Positions 18,168-27,964 of a stretch of 64,000 nt of DNA are shown here, in pieces; position 1 is the stretch's first letter, and the number at the start of each line of letters is the position of its first letter. The stretch spans positions 434,001 to 498,000 of the forward strand of contig NZ_VKKH01000006.1 of the NCBI RefSeq assembly GCF_007197995.1, given 5' to 3'. The notes below the pieces were generated by a model. The model saw nothing but the letters and a program-made list of their open reading frames with translations, was not told the origin of the DNA and searched no databases. The position numbers and the translations under genes are program-made. This stretch comes from Aliiglaciecola sp. M165 (GTDB lineage Bacteria; Pseudomonadota; Gammaproteobacteria; Enterobacterales; Alteromonadaceae).

Positions 18168-19502
18168 ATGACGTCCAGCATACTAGAAAAAATCAAATCT
18201 CTGCAGTCACATATCCCTGAAGCACCTAGTATAGCCTCTGGAAAACTGGTTCGTGGTATTGGTTTGACCCTTGAAGCGGTCGGTTGTCAGATGCCTGTTG
18301 GTAGCCAATGTTTAGTGCAAACCATTGATGGGCAAATCGAAGCAGAAGTAGTGGGCTTTGCTGAAAATATCACCTATTTAATGCCAACTGAAGCCGTTAA
18401 AGGTATTGTGCCTGGGTCTCGCGTGCAACCTCTTGATCGTGAGCAAGGGCTGCCCGTTGGTATGTCCCTACTTGGACGTGTGGTTGATGGAAATGGTCAA
18501 CCTCTTGATGGTCTCGGCGCGATCAAAGCAGAGAAACGTGTTCCACTTAACAAACCGCCCATCAATCCCTTGTTGCGCCGCCCTATTGAAAAGCCGTTGG
18601 ATGTTGGTGTCAGAGCAATAAACTCAATGATTACTGTTGGCTTGGGGCAGCGGATGGGATTGTTTGCTGGCAGTGGCGTAGGAAAAAGCGTGTTGATGGG
18701 AATGATGACTCGCGGGACATCGGCCGATGTGGTAGTCGTTGGTTTGGTGGGAGAACGGGGACGAGAGGTTAAAGAATTTATTCAGGATATTTTAGGAGAC
18801 GAAGAACGACAAAAATCCGTTGTGGTTGCTTCGCCTGCGGATACCTCGCCACTTATGCGATTGAAGGGCTGTGAAACTGCGGTAGCCATAGCCGAGTACT
18901 TTCGTGATAAAGGTATGAACGTATTATTGTTGATTGATTCATTGACCCGCTATGCGATGGCTCAGCGTGAAATCGCCCTTGCAGTGGGTGAGCCGCCTGC
19001 AACAAAAGGTTACCCACCTTCAGTATTTGCGAGATTGCCTGCATTGGTTGAGCGAGCAGGAAATGGAAGAGATGGTCAAGGCTCTATTACAGCATTTTAT
19101 ACTGTGTTAACAGAAGGGGATGATCTTCAGGACCCAATCGCTGATGCAGCAAGAGCAATTCTTGACGGTCACGTGGTACTGAGCCGAACCTTGGCAGATT
19201 CTGGGCATTATCCAGCAATTGATATTGAAGGTTCAATCAGCCGGGTAATGCCCATGGTAGTGAGTGATGAGCATATGCTGGCGAGTCGCCGGATCAAGCA
19301 GGTATATTCAAACTACCAGCAAAATAAAGACTTAATTAGCATTGGGGCTTACACAAAAGGCACAGATCCGAGGATGGATTTGGCCATCGCTGCAGAGCCT
19401 GCCATTAATGCATTTTTGCAGCAGGGAATGAAACAAGTATTGCCTTATGATGAGAGCCTGGAAGGCATGATGGCATTAACCAAAGGCTTAGGTAACGCGT
19501 AG
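18168..19502 (+). CDS. fliI: Flagellum-specific ATPase FliI
   Basis: The 444-residue protein is homologous to the F1 beta subunit. It has Walker A ([15 protein letters not shown], near residue 164), Walker B ([12 protein letters not shown]) and the conserved ERGREVKEF segment. It energises export of rod, hook and filament proteins. The stop TAG shares its last base with the GTG of fliJ, so the two are translationally coupled. Confidence 0.96.
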   Translation: MTSSILEKIKSLQSHIPEAPSIASGKLVRGIGLTLEAVGCQMPVGSQCLVQTIDGQIEAEVVGFAENITYLMPTEAVKGIVPGSRVQPLDREQGLPVGMSLLGRVVDGNGQPLDGLGAIKAEKRVPLNKPPINPLLRRPIEKPLDVGVRAINSMITVGLGQRMGLFAGSGVGKSVLMGMMTRGTSADVVVVGLVGERGREVKEFIQDILGDEERQKSVVVASPADTSPLMRLKGCETAVAIAEYFRDKGMNVLLLIDSLTRYAMAQREIALAVGEPPATKGYPPSVFARLPALVERAGNGRDGQGSITAFYTVLTEGDDLQDPIADAARAILDGHVVLSRTLADSGHYPAIDIEGSISRVMPMVVSDEHMLASRRIKQVYSNYQQNKDLISIGAYTKGTDPRMDLAIAAEPAINAFLQQGMKQVLPYDESLEGMMALTKGLGNA

Positions 19503-19951
19503 TGGCAGAAAAACAGCTAGAAATGGTAGCAAGCTGGGAAAAAGAAAAAGAAGACCAGTTAGCGCGAGAATTCCAATTGGCACAGCAGCATGCGTCGATG
19601 AACAAGCAGAAGTTGTCGAGTTTAGAGCAATACCGATTGGATTATCTCAGGCAAACTCAAGTAAAAGGAAAAACGGCCCTTGAGGTAGATAAATTTAATC
19701 AATTGCAATCGTTTATTGGAAAACTCGACAAAGCGTGTCAACAGCAGATGCAGGTACATAGCCAGTCGGTGTTGGTGGCTGAACAACGCAAGGATATTTG
19801 GTTAGCACAACAGCGAAAACGCAAGGCCGTAGAAATGTTGTTGGAAAAAAAACGTCTAGCGCGTCTTGCCAGAGACAACAAAATTGAACAACAGCTCATG
19901 GATGAATTGTCCACACAACGATTTATCCGGCAAGCGCAACAACGCCGATAA
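19502..19951 (+). CDS. fliJ: Flagellar export chaperone FliJ
   Basis: The 149-residue protein is almost wholly helical and charged, with heptad-like Glu/Lys/Gln patterns, as expected of the FliJ coiled coil that sits in the FliI hexamer. The GTG start overlaps the fliI stop by one base. It is the last gene of the fliE unit; a sigma-54 site starts 21 bases after its stop. Confidence 0.9.
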   Translation: MAEKQLEMVASWEKEKEDQLAREFQLAQQHASMNKQKLSSLEQYRLDYLRQTQVKGKTALEVDKFNQLQSFIGKLDKACQQQMQVHSQSVLVAEQRKDIWLAQQRKRKAVEMLLEKKRLARLARDNKIEQQLMDELSTQRFIRQAQQRR

Positions 19952-19971
19952 TGATGCTCTATTTGACAGGT

Positions 19972-19987
19972 TGGAACGCTCTTTGCT
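19972..19987 (+). promoter_or_regulatory. Sigma-54 promoter of fliKLMNOPQR-flhB
   Basis: TGGAAC-N5-TTGCT matches the sigma-54 consensus at all but one position, with GG (19973-19974) and GC (19985-19986) ten bases apart. It lies in the fliJ-fliK gap, 81 bases before the fliK ATG. Confidence 0.8.
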
Positions 19988-20067
19988 CTATCTCGATACT
20001 AAAGAAATACAAAAGCGATATGAAAGCCGAATTTAGCGTAAATTCGACAATAAATCGGGAATAGAAG

Positions 20068-22287
20068 ATGCAACACATTGCCACATTTAAACCAGAGATT
20101 GCCGCATTGCCATTTAAATTGAAGTCGGCAAGTAGTATAGGAATTCAGCAACAAATTGAGTTTAAGTCGTTTTTGACTCAAGCTGATCCTGTTTATTCGC
20201 AACCAGTGCAGCCTAACCCCATCCACGTCGATAAACATGCCCATACATCCGGCAGCAACACAAGTTCAGCTGAGACCCAACGACAACCCCAAATCGCCAA
20301 AGAGTTATCACAAGCTCGTAATGAGCAAAACAAAGCTCCTCATTCTGACAAACAAGTACAAACACAGACACAAGAAAAGCAACCACGTCAGCCTTTGTCA
20401 GCAGATAAACCATTTGAAAAAAATGAGCAAGGCTCTGCGTATGACGAAGCAAAGACCTCGCAGCACAACGATACTTTAGAACAAACTGATAAAACAGATA
20501 ATACTGACGAAACGATTGCTGAACGGACAAATTATGAGAAAACCAACGCTCAATCTGCGAAACAACAGAGTGAGAATGTAACGGATAGTAAACAAAAAAT
20601 TTCAGACTCCCAAGGCGAAACTGCTGAAGATGAGCTTCTACTTGATTCGTCTAGTCTCGATAGTAATCAAGTTGATTGGCTAGATCTGGTCGAAAAAAGC
20701 CAAGGGGCAAATATTGAAAACGGCGAAAATAAAGTTCAGATGTTGCCCATGGGTGACATTTATTTGTCTCAGTTTATTCAAGAATCAGACGGGCAGAATT
20801 CGGAAGCCTTGATTGCGAAATCATCTACAGAAATTGACTTGTCCGTGGAGGGTGAGTTGTTAGTAGTTGAAGAACTAGACCCCACCATTAATAGCAATAT
20901 CGAATTAACGGAGTCGGAAGGTGGGCCTTCGCACCCCGTTCTTGATGTTAAGGATATTAAATCTGTTATCAGTGAATTAGCAGCGCTGTTGGAGTCAAAC
21001 GCGGAACAGAAATTAGAATTTAGTGAAAATCAAGAACCTATAGCACAATTACTGACTCAGTTGATGTCAGCGACTCAACAGGAAAACGAGCCTGTATCCT
21101 TGGGCGATCTGGAAGCAATAATTGCGCAGCTAGAGGCTGAAGGCTTGAGTGCTGAGTCACTGCTTGACGCCCAACTCTTGATTGCTCAGCAAAATGCGTC
21201 GTTAATTGAGGCTGCACCGCAAAAAGTCGCGTCAGAAAAAGTCACAACTGGAAACGTCGAGCCCGGGCAAGAAGTTGATCCGAAAATAAAGCTAAACGAT
21301 CTTGCTGCGCCCACAATCGACAACAATGCTTTGCAACTTGATGAAGTTGTCAAAACTCAACAGGCGGCAACTAATGAAGACACGTCTGAGGCTGTAAAAG
21401 TTGAAACGGCATTACTAACCCTGTTGAAACTTTCTCCAGAAAAGCTTGAAAAATCACTCGATAACCTAGCTCAAAGATTGAACGTAAGTGCAGCGCAGCC
21501 CGCTAAACAGGGTAACGAGGACAGCGTTGCCAGCGAATCGCTAAAATCAGATTTTGTCAGTGCCATGAAAGCTGGATTAGAAGAAATTAAAGCGCAAATG
21601 AAACAAGGGCACCAACCCGCCATTGATTTGAGCACGTTGGTCAGCGATGTAGTGAGCAAAACTGCGACGTCTCAAATAAGTCCTGACACCATCAATCAGA
21701 CGCTCAGCCGATTTAGTCAAACCCTTGAGATGGCCAGTTCAATGAATGCCAAGCTTGATGCGGCGACATTGGTTAGTGGGCTTGAAAAGTCTGTCGCCAA
21801 AGATAATTTAGCTCAATCTCAGGTAACACAAAGTAAACAGGCGCAACAACAGATGGCGCAGTTTGATAAAGCCGTAAATATCACTCGTAGTGAAGGCCAG
21901 CAGCAGCTTGCAGAAAAGGTACGCTGGATGGTTAATCAAAATAACCTGCAAGCAGATATTCGCCTTGACCCGCCAGAATTAGGTTCAATGAAAGTCAGAG
22001 TGAATTTGTCAGGTGAATCGGCGAGTGTGAATATTGTTGTGCAATCTCAGCAGGCTCGTGAGGTACTGGAACAAGCAACACCTAAGCTTAAAGAATTGTT
22101 AGAGCAACAAGGTATTGAGTTAGGCCAATCTTCCGTGCAGCAAGAGCAGGATGGAGCAGCGCAACAGGAAAGTGGCAGCTTTGCTGGCGGCTCAGGTCAA
22201 GATTCAGAATCGAACGCTGAGGAAAATGTTGTAGCTGAACACAAAATACGAAACGGGCGAATCGGTGGTATAGATTATTTTGTTTAA
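20068..22287 (+). CDS. fliK: Flagellar hook-length control protein FliK
   Basis: The 739-residue protein is long for FliK. The first 600 residues are low in hydrophobic content and rich in Gln, Glu, Ser and Asp, as in other FliK molecular rulers. The C-terminal Flg_hook domain is clear, with LQADIRLDPPELGSMKVRV and VVQSQQAREVLEQATPKLKE. FliK measures hook length and switches export specificity through FlhB. The terminal 60 residues are Gln/Glu/Gly rich. It opens the second long flagellar unit. Confidence 0.92.
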   Translation: MQHIATFKPEIAALPFKLKSASSIGIQQQIEFKSFLTQADPVYSQPVQPNPIHVDKHAHTSGSNTSSAETQRQPQIAKELSQARNEQNKAPHSDKQVQTQTQEKQPRQPLSADKPFEKNEQGSAYDEAKTSQHNDTLEQTDKTDNTDETIAERTNYEKTNAQSAKQQSENVTDSKQKISDSQGETAEDELLLDSSSLDSNQVDWLDLVEKSQGANIENGENKVQMLPMGDIYLSQFIQESDGQNSEALIAKSSTEIDLSVEGELLVVEELDPTINSNIELTESEGGPSHPVLDVKDIKSVISELAALLESNAEQKLEFSENQEPIAQLLTQLMSATQQENEPVSLGDLEAIIAQLEAEGLSAESLLDAQLLIAQQNASLIEAAPQKVASEKVTTGNVEPGQEVDPKIKLNDLAAPTIDNNALQLDEVVKTQQAATNEDTSEAVKVETALLTLLKLSPEKLEKSLDNLAQRLNVSAAQPAKQGNEDSVASESLKSDFVSAMKAGLEEIKAQMKQGHQPAIDLSTLVSDVVSKTATSQISPDTINQTLSRFSQTLEMASSMNAKLDAATLVSGLEKSVAKDNLAQSQVTQSKQAQQQMAQFDKAVNITRSEGQQQLAEKVRWMVNQNNLQADIRLDPPELGSMKVRVNLSGESASVNIVVQSQQAREVLEQATPKLKELLEQQGIELGQSSVQQEQDGAAQQESGSFAGGSGQDSESNAEENVVAEHKIRNGRIGGIDYFV

Positions 22288-22382
22288 TCATTAAACAAAT
22301 AGCTAGATAAAGTAAAACAGACGTTGCCATTTGCTGATACTGGCAGATAATAAAGCTATTAATTAATACATAGAGAAGACAA

Positions 22383-22904
22383 ATGGCAGAAGAAGAGTTA
22401 CAGATGGAAGAGGGCGGTAAAGGTAAAATGATGATAATCATCATTGTTGCCGTTGTCCTCATCGGAGGCGGTGCCGCTGCGTATTTTTTGTTGGGCGGGT
22501 CGGACGAACCTGCGATGGAAGATCAAGCTGCGGTGACGCAAACCGGATCGGATGGTGCTCCTACTATGTCGGGCACCAACAAAGGCACGGCATTGTATGT
22601 TGCGATGCCAAGACCCTTTGTATTTAACGTGCCAGGACAAGGTAAAGATAGACTGGCGCAAATAAAGGTGCAGCTTATGGTACGTGGTACCGATAACGAA
22701 GAAACTGCCAAAATGCACGTCCCGTTAATAGAAGGGACCTTGCTGAGGGTATTTAGCAGTGCCAATGCCGATGATTTGGTGACTGAAGCTGGAAAGGTAT
22801 CGCTTAGAGACCAGTCAGCGCGAGAAGTGCAAAAAGTGATGAAGGAAACTGTGGGTAACGAAGTAGTGGAACAAGTGTTGTTTACTGGTTTTGTTATGCA
22901 ATAG
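22383..22904 (+). CDS. fliL: Flagellar basal body-associated protein FliL
   Basis: The 173-residue protein has a short cytoplasmic tail, one transmembrane helix (about residues 18-40, rich in Ile, Val and Gly) and a periplasmic FliL domain. Near the C-terminus is the LRDQSAREVQKVMKE helix. FliL rings surround the stators and support torque. ATG at 22383 follows AGAGAAGAC. It lies 95 bases after fliK and 36 before fliM. Confidence 0.93.
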   Translation: MAEEELQMEEGGKGKMMIIIIVAVVLIGGGAAAYFLLGGSDEPAMEDQAAVTQTGSDGAPTMSGTNKGTALYVAMPRPFVFNVPGQGKDRLAQIKVQLMVRGTDNEETAKMHVPLIEGTLLRVFSSANADDLVTEAGKVSLRDQSAREVQKVMKETVGNEVVEQVLFTGFVMQ

Positions 22905-22940
22905 CGACAATTTGAACGAAATAAGCAGAGTGAGTGAAGC

Positions 22941-23999
22941 GTGAGTGATTTACTGTCACAAGATGAGATTGATGCGTTATTACACGGCGTAGACGATGTC
23001 GAAGAAGAAGAAACCGAAGGTTTAGAGTCAGATGGCTCGACGCTGGAGTATGACTTCTCTTCTCAAGATCGTATCGTTCGTGGCCGCATGCCAACGCTGG
23101 AAATCGTTAACGAACGATTTGCGCGGCATATGCGTGTGAGCTTATTTAATATGATGCGCCGCTCGGCTGAAGTTTCGATTAATGGCATACAAATGATCAA
23201 ATTTGGTGAATATATTCACACCTTATTTGTTCCAACCAGTTTGAATATGGTTCGCTTTAGACCGCTAAAAGGCACTGGGTTAATCACCATGGAAGCCCGA
23301 TTAGTCTTTATTCTGGTCGACAACTTTTTTGGTGGAGATGGTCGCTACCACGCAAAAATTGAAGGTCGCGAATTTACGCCAACGGAGCGACGTATTACGC
23401 AAATGCTGCTGAAGCTTATCTTTGAAGACTACAAGGAAGCTTGGGCACCCGTTATGGACGTGTCATTTGAATATTTGGATTCGGAAGTGAATCCTGCGAT
23501 GGCAAATATTGTAAGCCCAACTGAGGTTGTGGTAATCAGTTCGTTTCACATTGAGCTGGATGGCGGCGGTGGTGATTTTCATGTCTCATTGCCGTATTCA
23601 ATGCTTGAACCGATCCGAGAGTTATTGGATGCCGGTGTTCAAAGCGACAAGGAAGATACGGATTTACGCTGGAGTAAAGCGTTACGCGACGAAATCTTGG
23701 ATGTGAATGTATCTGTTTCCACTCACATGTTGGATGTCGATATTCCGCTTAAAGATCTGATGGAATTTAAAGCTGGCGATATCATTCCGATAGAGATGCC
23801 AGAAACCATAACGGTATTGATCGAAGAATTACCCACATTTAGAGCCAAATTGGGGCGCTCCCGTGACAACTTGGCTGTGAAGATAACAGAGAAGATTCCA
23901 CGACCCACGTCGGTGAAATCGGAATTACAACTATTAACTAAAGGCGGACGCCGAATAGACAGTGACGCTGAGCTTTCTGTACTTGAGGAAGACTTGTAA
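22941..23999 (+). CDS. fliM: Flagellar motor switch protein FliM
   Basis: The 352-residue protein starts MSDLLSQDEIDALLHGV, the conserved N-terminal peptide that binds CheY-phosphate. The central CheC-like domain and a C-terminal SpoA domain (residues about 255-325) follow. FliM builds the C-ring with FliG and FliN. The start is GTG at 22941; another GTG nearby runs into a stop. Confidence 0.96.
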   Translation: MSDLLSQDEIDALLHGVDDVEEEETEGLESDGSTLEYDFSSQDRIVRGRMPTLEIVNERFARHMRVSLFNMMRRSAEVSINGIQMIKFGEYIHTLFVPTSLNMVRFRPLKGTGLITMEARLVFILVDNFFGGDGRYHAKIEGREFTPTERRITQMLLKLIFEDYKEAWAPVMDVSFEYLDSEVNPAMANIVSPTEVVVISSFHIELDGGGGDFHVSLPYSMLEPIRELLDAGVQSDKEDTDLRWSKALRDEILDVNVSVSTHMLDVDIPLKDLMEFKAGDIIPIEMPETITVLIEELPTFRAKLGRSRDNLAVKITEKIPRPTSVKSELQLLTKGGRRIDSDAELSVLEEDL

Positions 24000-24026
24000 G
24001 CATGCTGCAAGCTGAGGGTTTTAAAC

Positions 24027-24461
24027 ATGAGTGATGATGATGCAATGGATGACTGGGCCGCTGCAATGGCTGAACAGGCAGAGGAAGAAGCTGCCGAGGG
24101 TGGAGAAGCGGAGCAACCGGATATTGGGGCCAACGACCTAGATGTATCCGTTGCTGAGCTTGATGAGCTCTCAGAAGATCAGCCGATAACGGCACAAGAA
24201 AAGAAAAAGCTCGATACCATTTTAGATATTCCGGTGACCATTTCGATGGAAGTGGGGAGAAGCCACATCAGCATACGTAACTTACTGCAATTGAACCAAG
24301 GTTCGGTTGTCGAATTAGACCGTGTTGCCGGTGAGCCATTAGATGTTTTAGTAAATGGCACGTTGATTGCTCATGGAGAAGTAGTAGTCGTCAACGATAA
24401 ATTTGGTATTCGCTTAACTGATGTTATTAGTCAAATCGAGAGAATTAAAAAGCTTAGGTAA
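24027..24461 (+). CDS. fliN: Flagellar motor switch protein FliN
   Basis: The 144-residue protein has an acidic, disordered N-terminal 55 residues and a C-terminal SpoA domain (ILDIPVTISMEVG, then LNQGSVVELDRVAGEPLDVLVNG split over residues 70-115). It forms the lower C-ring with FliM. Its 3' end overlaps the fliO frame by 41 bases if fliO starts at 24421. Confidence 0.95.
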   Translation: MSDDDAMDDWAAAMAEQAEEEAAEGGEAEQPDIGANDLDVSVAELDELSEDQPITAQEKKKLDTILDIPVTISMEVGRSHISIRNLLQLNQGSVVELDRVAGEPLDVLVNGTLIAHGEVVVVNDKFGIRLTDVISQIERIKKLR

Positions 24462-24909
24462 TAAAAACTCATTAAAATCATGGGTTTGGATTCTTCTGAG
24501 CCCATTGTTCCTGGCCTCAAATGAGGCCTCAGCACAGGTTGAAAGCCTGTCTAATCCCACTTCAATAGTGTCAATTTTCCTTTCTTTATTATTAGTTATA
24601 GTGATTGTTTTCGCTTTAGCTCTGTTAATGCGTCGGTTTAATGTCACTGCAACAGGAAATGGTCAGCTAAATGTTGTTGCCTCTATGGTTGCAGGCACAC
24701 GAGAGCGTGTTTTAGTAATAGAAGTAGGGCAAGAGCAACATTTAATTGGCGTAACCGCCACCAATATCAATCATTTAGCCAAACTTGAGAACCCTCTGCA
24801 AAAGCCTACCAGCAGCAGTGCAGAGAGCTTTAAAGACAAGCTTACTCAAGCATTGGCTGGGAAAATCCAATCAGGTATCAACTCAACAAAGGGTGCCACT
24901 CATGACTAA
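24421..24909 (+). CDS. fliO: Flagellar biosynthesis protein FliO
   Basis: The 162-residue protein has a hydrophobic N-terminal segment ([19 protein letters not shown]) that looks like a cleavable signal. A transmembrane helix (about residues 48-68) is followed by the FliO domain with RRFN and [12 protein letters not shown] motifs. FliO is a chaperone for assembly of the FliP ring. The only ATG ahead of the signal is at 24421, inside fliN, giving a 41-base overlap with no clear ribosome site, so the true start is uncertain. Its stop overlaps the fliP start by 8 bases. Confidence 0.85.
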   Translation: MLLVKSRELKSLGNKNSLKSWVWILLSPLFLASNEASAQVESLSNPTSIVSIFLSLLLVIVIVFALALLMRRFNVTATGNGQLNVVASMVAGTRERVLVIEVGQEQHLIGVTATNINHLAKLENPLQKPTSSSAESFKDKLTQALAGKIQSGINSTKGATHD

Positions 24910-25651
24910 ATGGTTGTTGTTTATCTTGAGTGTCATTTTATTGGCTCCATCGGAAGTTTTAGCTGCGCCAGGTGTAGATGCGTTAACGGTGACGACAAAT
25001 CCCGACGGGACACAAGATTACACCATGACGTTGCAAGTGCTGGCGATCATGACTGCGCTCAGCCTGCTACCAGCTTTTATCATGATGATGACTTCCTTTA
25101 CTCGGATAATCATAGTGCTATCGATATTGCGTCAGGCAATTGGTTTGCAACAATCTCCCTCAAACCAAATCCTGATAGGTGTGAGCCTGTTTTTATCGAT
25201 GTTTATCATGGCGCCAGTGTTTGAACAAATCAATGAGACCGCTTTACAGCCTTATCTGAATGAAGAAATGACCTCATTGGAGGCCTATGAACAGGCTAAG
25301 CAGCCAATGCGTGCATTTATGTTGTCACAGACGCGGGTAAAAGATTTAGAGACCTTTGTGGAGTTGGGTGACATGCAGGACCAATTTGACGATCCATCTG
25401 AAGTCCCAATGAATGTTCTTATTCCTGCCTTTGTGACCAGTGAATTAAAAACCGCGTTTCAGATAGGGTTCATGCTGTTTATTCCATTTTTGATCCTTGA
25501 TTTGGTCGTTGCTTCTATTTTAATGGCAATGGGGATGATGATGTTATCGCCAATGATTGTCTCTTTGCCGTTCAAATTAATGCTTTTTGTCTTAGTCGAC
25601 GGTTGGAATCTTATTTTTGGCACTCTGGCGAATAGCTTTGGATTAGGGTAG
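24902..25651 (+). CDS. fliP: Flagellar type III export gate protein FliP
   Basis: The 249-residue protein starts [11 protein letters not shown] with a cleavable signal ending near residue 20 (EVLAAPG), usual for FliP. The core signatures are present: [17 protein letters not shown] and the C-terminal [20 protein letters not shown]. FliP forms the export gate with FliQ and FliR. The frame is open further upstream, but ATG at 24902, inside the end of fliO, gives the proper signal peptide. Confidence 0.95.
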   Translation: MTKWLLFILSVILLAPSEVLAAPGVDALTVTTNPDGTQDYTMTLQVLAIMTALSLLPAFIMMMTSFTRIIIVLSILRQAIGLQQSPSNQILIGVSLFLSMFIMAPVFEQINETALQPYLNEEMTSLEAYEQAKQPMRAFMLSQTRVKDLETFVELGDMQDQFDDPSEVPMNVLIPAFVTSELKTAFQIGFMLFIPFLILDLVVASILMAMGMMMLSPMIVSLPFKLMLFVLVDGWNLIFGTLANSFGLG

Positions 25652-25660
25652 GGAACGAGC

Positions 25661-25930
25661 ATGGCACCAGAGATATTTGTCGAGATACTCAAAGAATCCT
25701 TACAAATGGTTATTTTGTTGGTTTCTGCGATCATTTTACCTAGTTTGTTTGTTGGCTTGATTGTAGCGGTATTTCAAGCTGCAACCTCAATCAATGAACA
25801 AACCATGAGTTTTTTGCCGAGGTTAATCGTTACCCTGCTTGCATTGAGTTGGGGCGGGCATTGGTTGACGCAAAAAATTATGGATTTCACCTTTACAATG
25901 GTGGAACGGATCCCTGAAGTGATAGGGTAG
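25661..25930 (+). CDS. fliQ: Flagellar type III export gate protein FliQ
   Basis: The 89-residue protein has two transmembrane helices and the FliQ pattern QAATSINEQTMSFLPRL between them. It is at the family length and lies 9 bases after fliP and 5 before fliR. Confidence 0.95.
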   Translation: MAPEIFVEILKESLQMVILLVSAIILPSLFVGLIVAVFQAATSINEQTMSFLPRLIVTLLALSWGGHWLTQKIMDFTFTMVERIPEVIG

Positions 25931-25935
25931 CTTTA

Positions 25936-26718
25936 GTGGAAGTCGCTGCTGATACCATTACCCAGTTTCTTGCCGACATGATGCTACCCTTTATGCGTAT
26001 TTCCGGTTTATTTGCAGCTATGGTGGGGCTCAGTGCCAAGACCGTTCCAACACCAATTAAATCGTTGTTAACCTTGTTTTTGACCTTAGTGATCATGCCT
26101 GTCGTTCCTCCGGTTCCAATTTCAGAAATTGTCAACGTAGGAACCTTTGTCCTTATCATTCAACAACTCATTATCGGCGTTGCCATAGGCTTTATATCAA
26201 TCATGGTACTTGAAACTTTTGTGTTGGCAGGGCAAGTGGTTGCGATGCAAACCGGCTTAGGTTTTGCGTCGATTGTTGATCCGGTCAATGGTATTAATGT
26301 GCCAGCAGTAGGCCAGTTTTATCTCATTTTAGCAACCTTGTTGTTTTGGGCATTTGACGGACATTTGGCGATGATCAAAATGATCGTGATGAGTTTTCAG
26401 GCTTTTCCTATTGGTGAAGCATGGTTTCAGCCGGAACATTTCAAAGAAATTGCTCATTGGGCCGGGTGGATGTTTGTTGGCGCAGTAACATTGTCCTTGG
26501 CGCCCATTGTTTCATTGTTGATTGTTAACCTGGCATTTGGTGTGATGACCAAGGCGGCGCCTCAACTGAATATTTTTAGTATTGGTTTTTCGATAGCGCA
26601 AATCATGGGCTTGGTGATTATATGGCTAACATTGGACAATTTCACACATCACTTTGAAATTCAATGGCAACGAGCACAGTTATTAATGTGCGACCTGTTA
26701 CGTGTGTGTAATAACTAG
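25936..26718 (+). CDS. fliR: Flagellar type III export gate protein FliR
   Basis: The 260-residue polytopic membrane protein has the FliR patterns FMRISGLFAAMVGL near the N-terminus and GLGFASIVDPVNGINVP in the middle. It has about six hydrophobic helices. The start is GTG at 25936, 5 bases after fliQ. FliR completes the FliP5-FliQ4-FliR1 gate and contacts FlhB. Confidence 0.95.
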   Translation: MEVAADTITQFLADMMLPFMRISGLFAAMVGLSAKTVPTPIKSLLTLFLTLVIMPVVPPVPISEIVNVGTFVLIIQQLIIGVAIGFISIMVLETFVLAGQVVAMQTGLGFASIVDPVNGINVPAVGQFYLILATLLFWAFDGHLAMIKMIVMSFQAFPIGEAWFQPEHFKEIAHWAGWMFVGAVTLSLAPIVSLLIVNLAFGVMTKAAPQLNIFSIGFSIAQIMGLVIIWLTLDNFTHHFEIQWQRAQLLMCDLLRVCNN

Positions 26719-26731
26719 GGAGGGTGTTTGA

Positions 26732-27859
26732 ATGGCCAATGATACGCACGAAAAAACTGAAGAACCCACGGCGAAAAAAACTGAAGATGCCCGCAAGAAA
26801 GGGCAAATTGCGCGATCTCGGGAATTGTCAACAACATTGGTTTTAGTTGGAAGCGCAGCCGCTTTTCTATTGATAGGTGAACAGATCGCATCTGCCCTAT
26901 ATCAGGTTACGCTGAGAAGCTTCAACCTGTCTCGTGATGAAACTTATGACTTAAATCATATGTTCCAATCATGGAGTTTCGCAATTGAAACTATAAGTTT
27001 ACCCGTTTTGTTTTACATGTTGATCGCGACCATTGCTGGTATTTATGGAAGTATTGCTTTAGGGGGATATAATTTCACCTGGAAGTCCGCTTCTCCACAG
27101 GCGAACAAACTCAATCCCATCGCCGGTTTCAAACGTATGTTTGGCGTCAATGGCTTAGTTGAATTGCTTAAGGCTATCGCCAAATTTGTGGTTGTTGCTG
27201 CTATGGCGTACCTCGCATTGGTAATGTTTCAAGACGAAGCCTTACACTTGGATATGGAGCTTTATCCCCGCAATCTATTTCACGCGTTGGAGCTTATTGC
27301 ATGGGCGTTTTTACTCTTGTGTTGTGCATTGATTCCTATCGCCGCTTTTGATGTGCCTTATCAAAGTTGGAAGCACAATAAAGAAATGAAAATGACCAAA
27401 CAGGAAGTCAAAGACGAACGTAAAAACTCAGAAGGTGATCCGCAAGTCAAAGGGCGCATTCGTAAGCTGCAATATCAGGCTGCAGCGCAAAGAATGATGC
27501 AAGAAGTGCCCAAGGCGGACGTAGTGGTGACAAACCCAACTCACTTTTCTGTTGCATTGAAATATGACCAAAATGGCAATACTGCGCCAATTTTGGTTGC
27601 AAAAGGCGCTGACGAGTTGGCTATGCATATTCGAAAAATAGCTGCAGCTCATGGTGTGCCAATTGTTTCGTCCCCACCTTTGGCGCGGGCGATTTTCCAT
27701 ACGACAGAAGCGCAACAACAAGTACCAGAAAAACTCTTTATGGCTGTTGCCCAAGTCCTTGCTTACGTCTATCAAGTTAAAGCCTTCAAAAATGGCAAAG
27801 GTAAACGTCCACCACCTCTTAAAAAGAATTTAGACATTCCAGCTGATATGCGGTACTAG
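26732..27859 (+). CDS. flhB: Flagellar export switch protein FlhB
   Basis: The 375-residue protein has four transmembrane helices and a cytoplasmic C-domain with the autocleavage motif NPTH at residues 268-271. Cleavage between Asn and Pro is needed for the switch from hook to filament export. An AGGGAGG ribosome site precedes ATG at 26732. In many relatives flhA follows, but here an unrelated gene does, so flhA must lie elsewhere. Confidence 0.96.
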   Translation: MANDTHEKTEEPTAKKTEDARKKGQIARSRELSTTLVLVGSAAAFLLIGEQIASALYQVTLRSFNLSRDETYDLNHMFQSWSFAIETISLPVLFYMLIATIAGIYGSIALGGYNFTWKSASPQANKLNPIAGFKRMFGVNGLVELLKAIAKFVVVAAMAYLALVMFQDEALHLDMELYPRNLFHALELIAWAFLLLCCALIPIAAFDVPYQSWKHNKEMKMTKQEVKDERKNSEGDPQVKGRIRKLQYQAAAQRMMQEVPKADVVVTNPTHFSVALKYDQNGNTAPILVAKGADELAMHIRKIAAAHGVPIVSSPPLARAIFHTTEAQQQVPEKLFMAVAQVLAYVYQVKAFKNGKGKRPPPLKKNLDIPADMRY

Positions 27860-27964
27860 CTGTTTGTCTATAACCGCTTGTTAATGTTAATGATAATTCA
27901 AAACTTTCATGTGTTTTTAGTTGATTGCGCTATGCTTATTGAAAAGAAGGGTGAATGGGTTTAA

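Noticed and set aside
24785-24901. Upstream start for fliP
   Set aside because: It adds 39 residues from within fliO ahead of a normal signal peptide.
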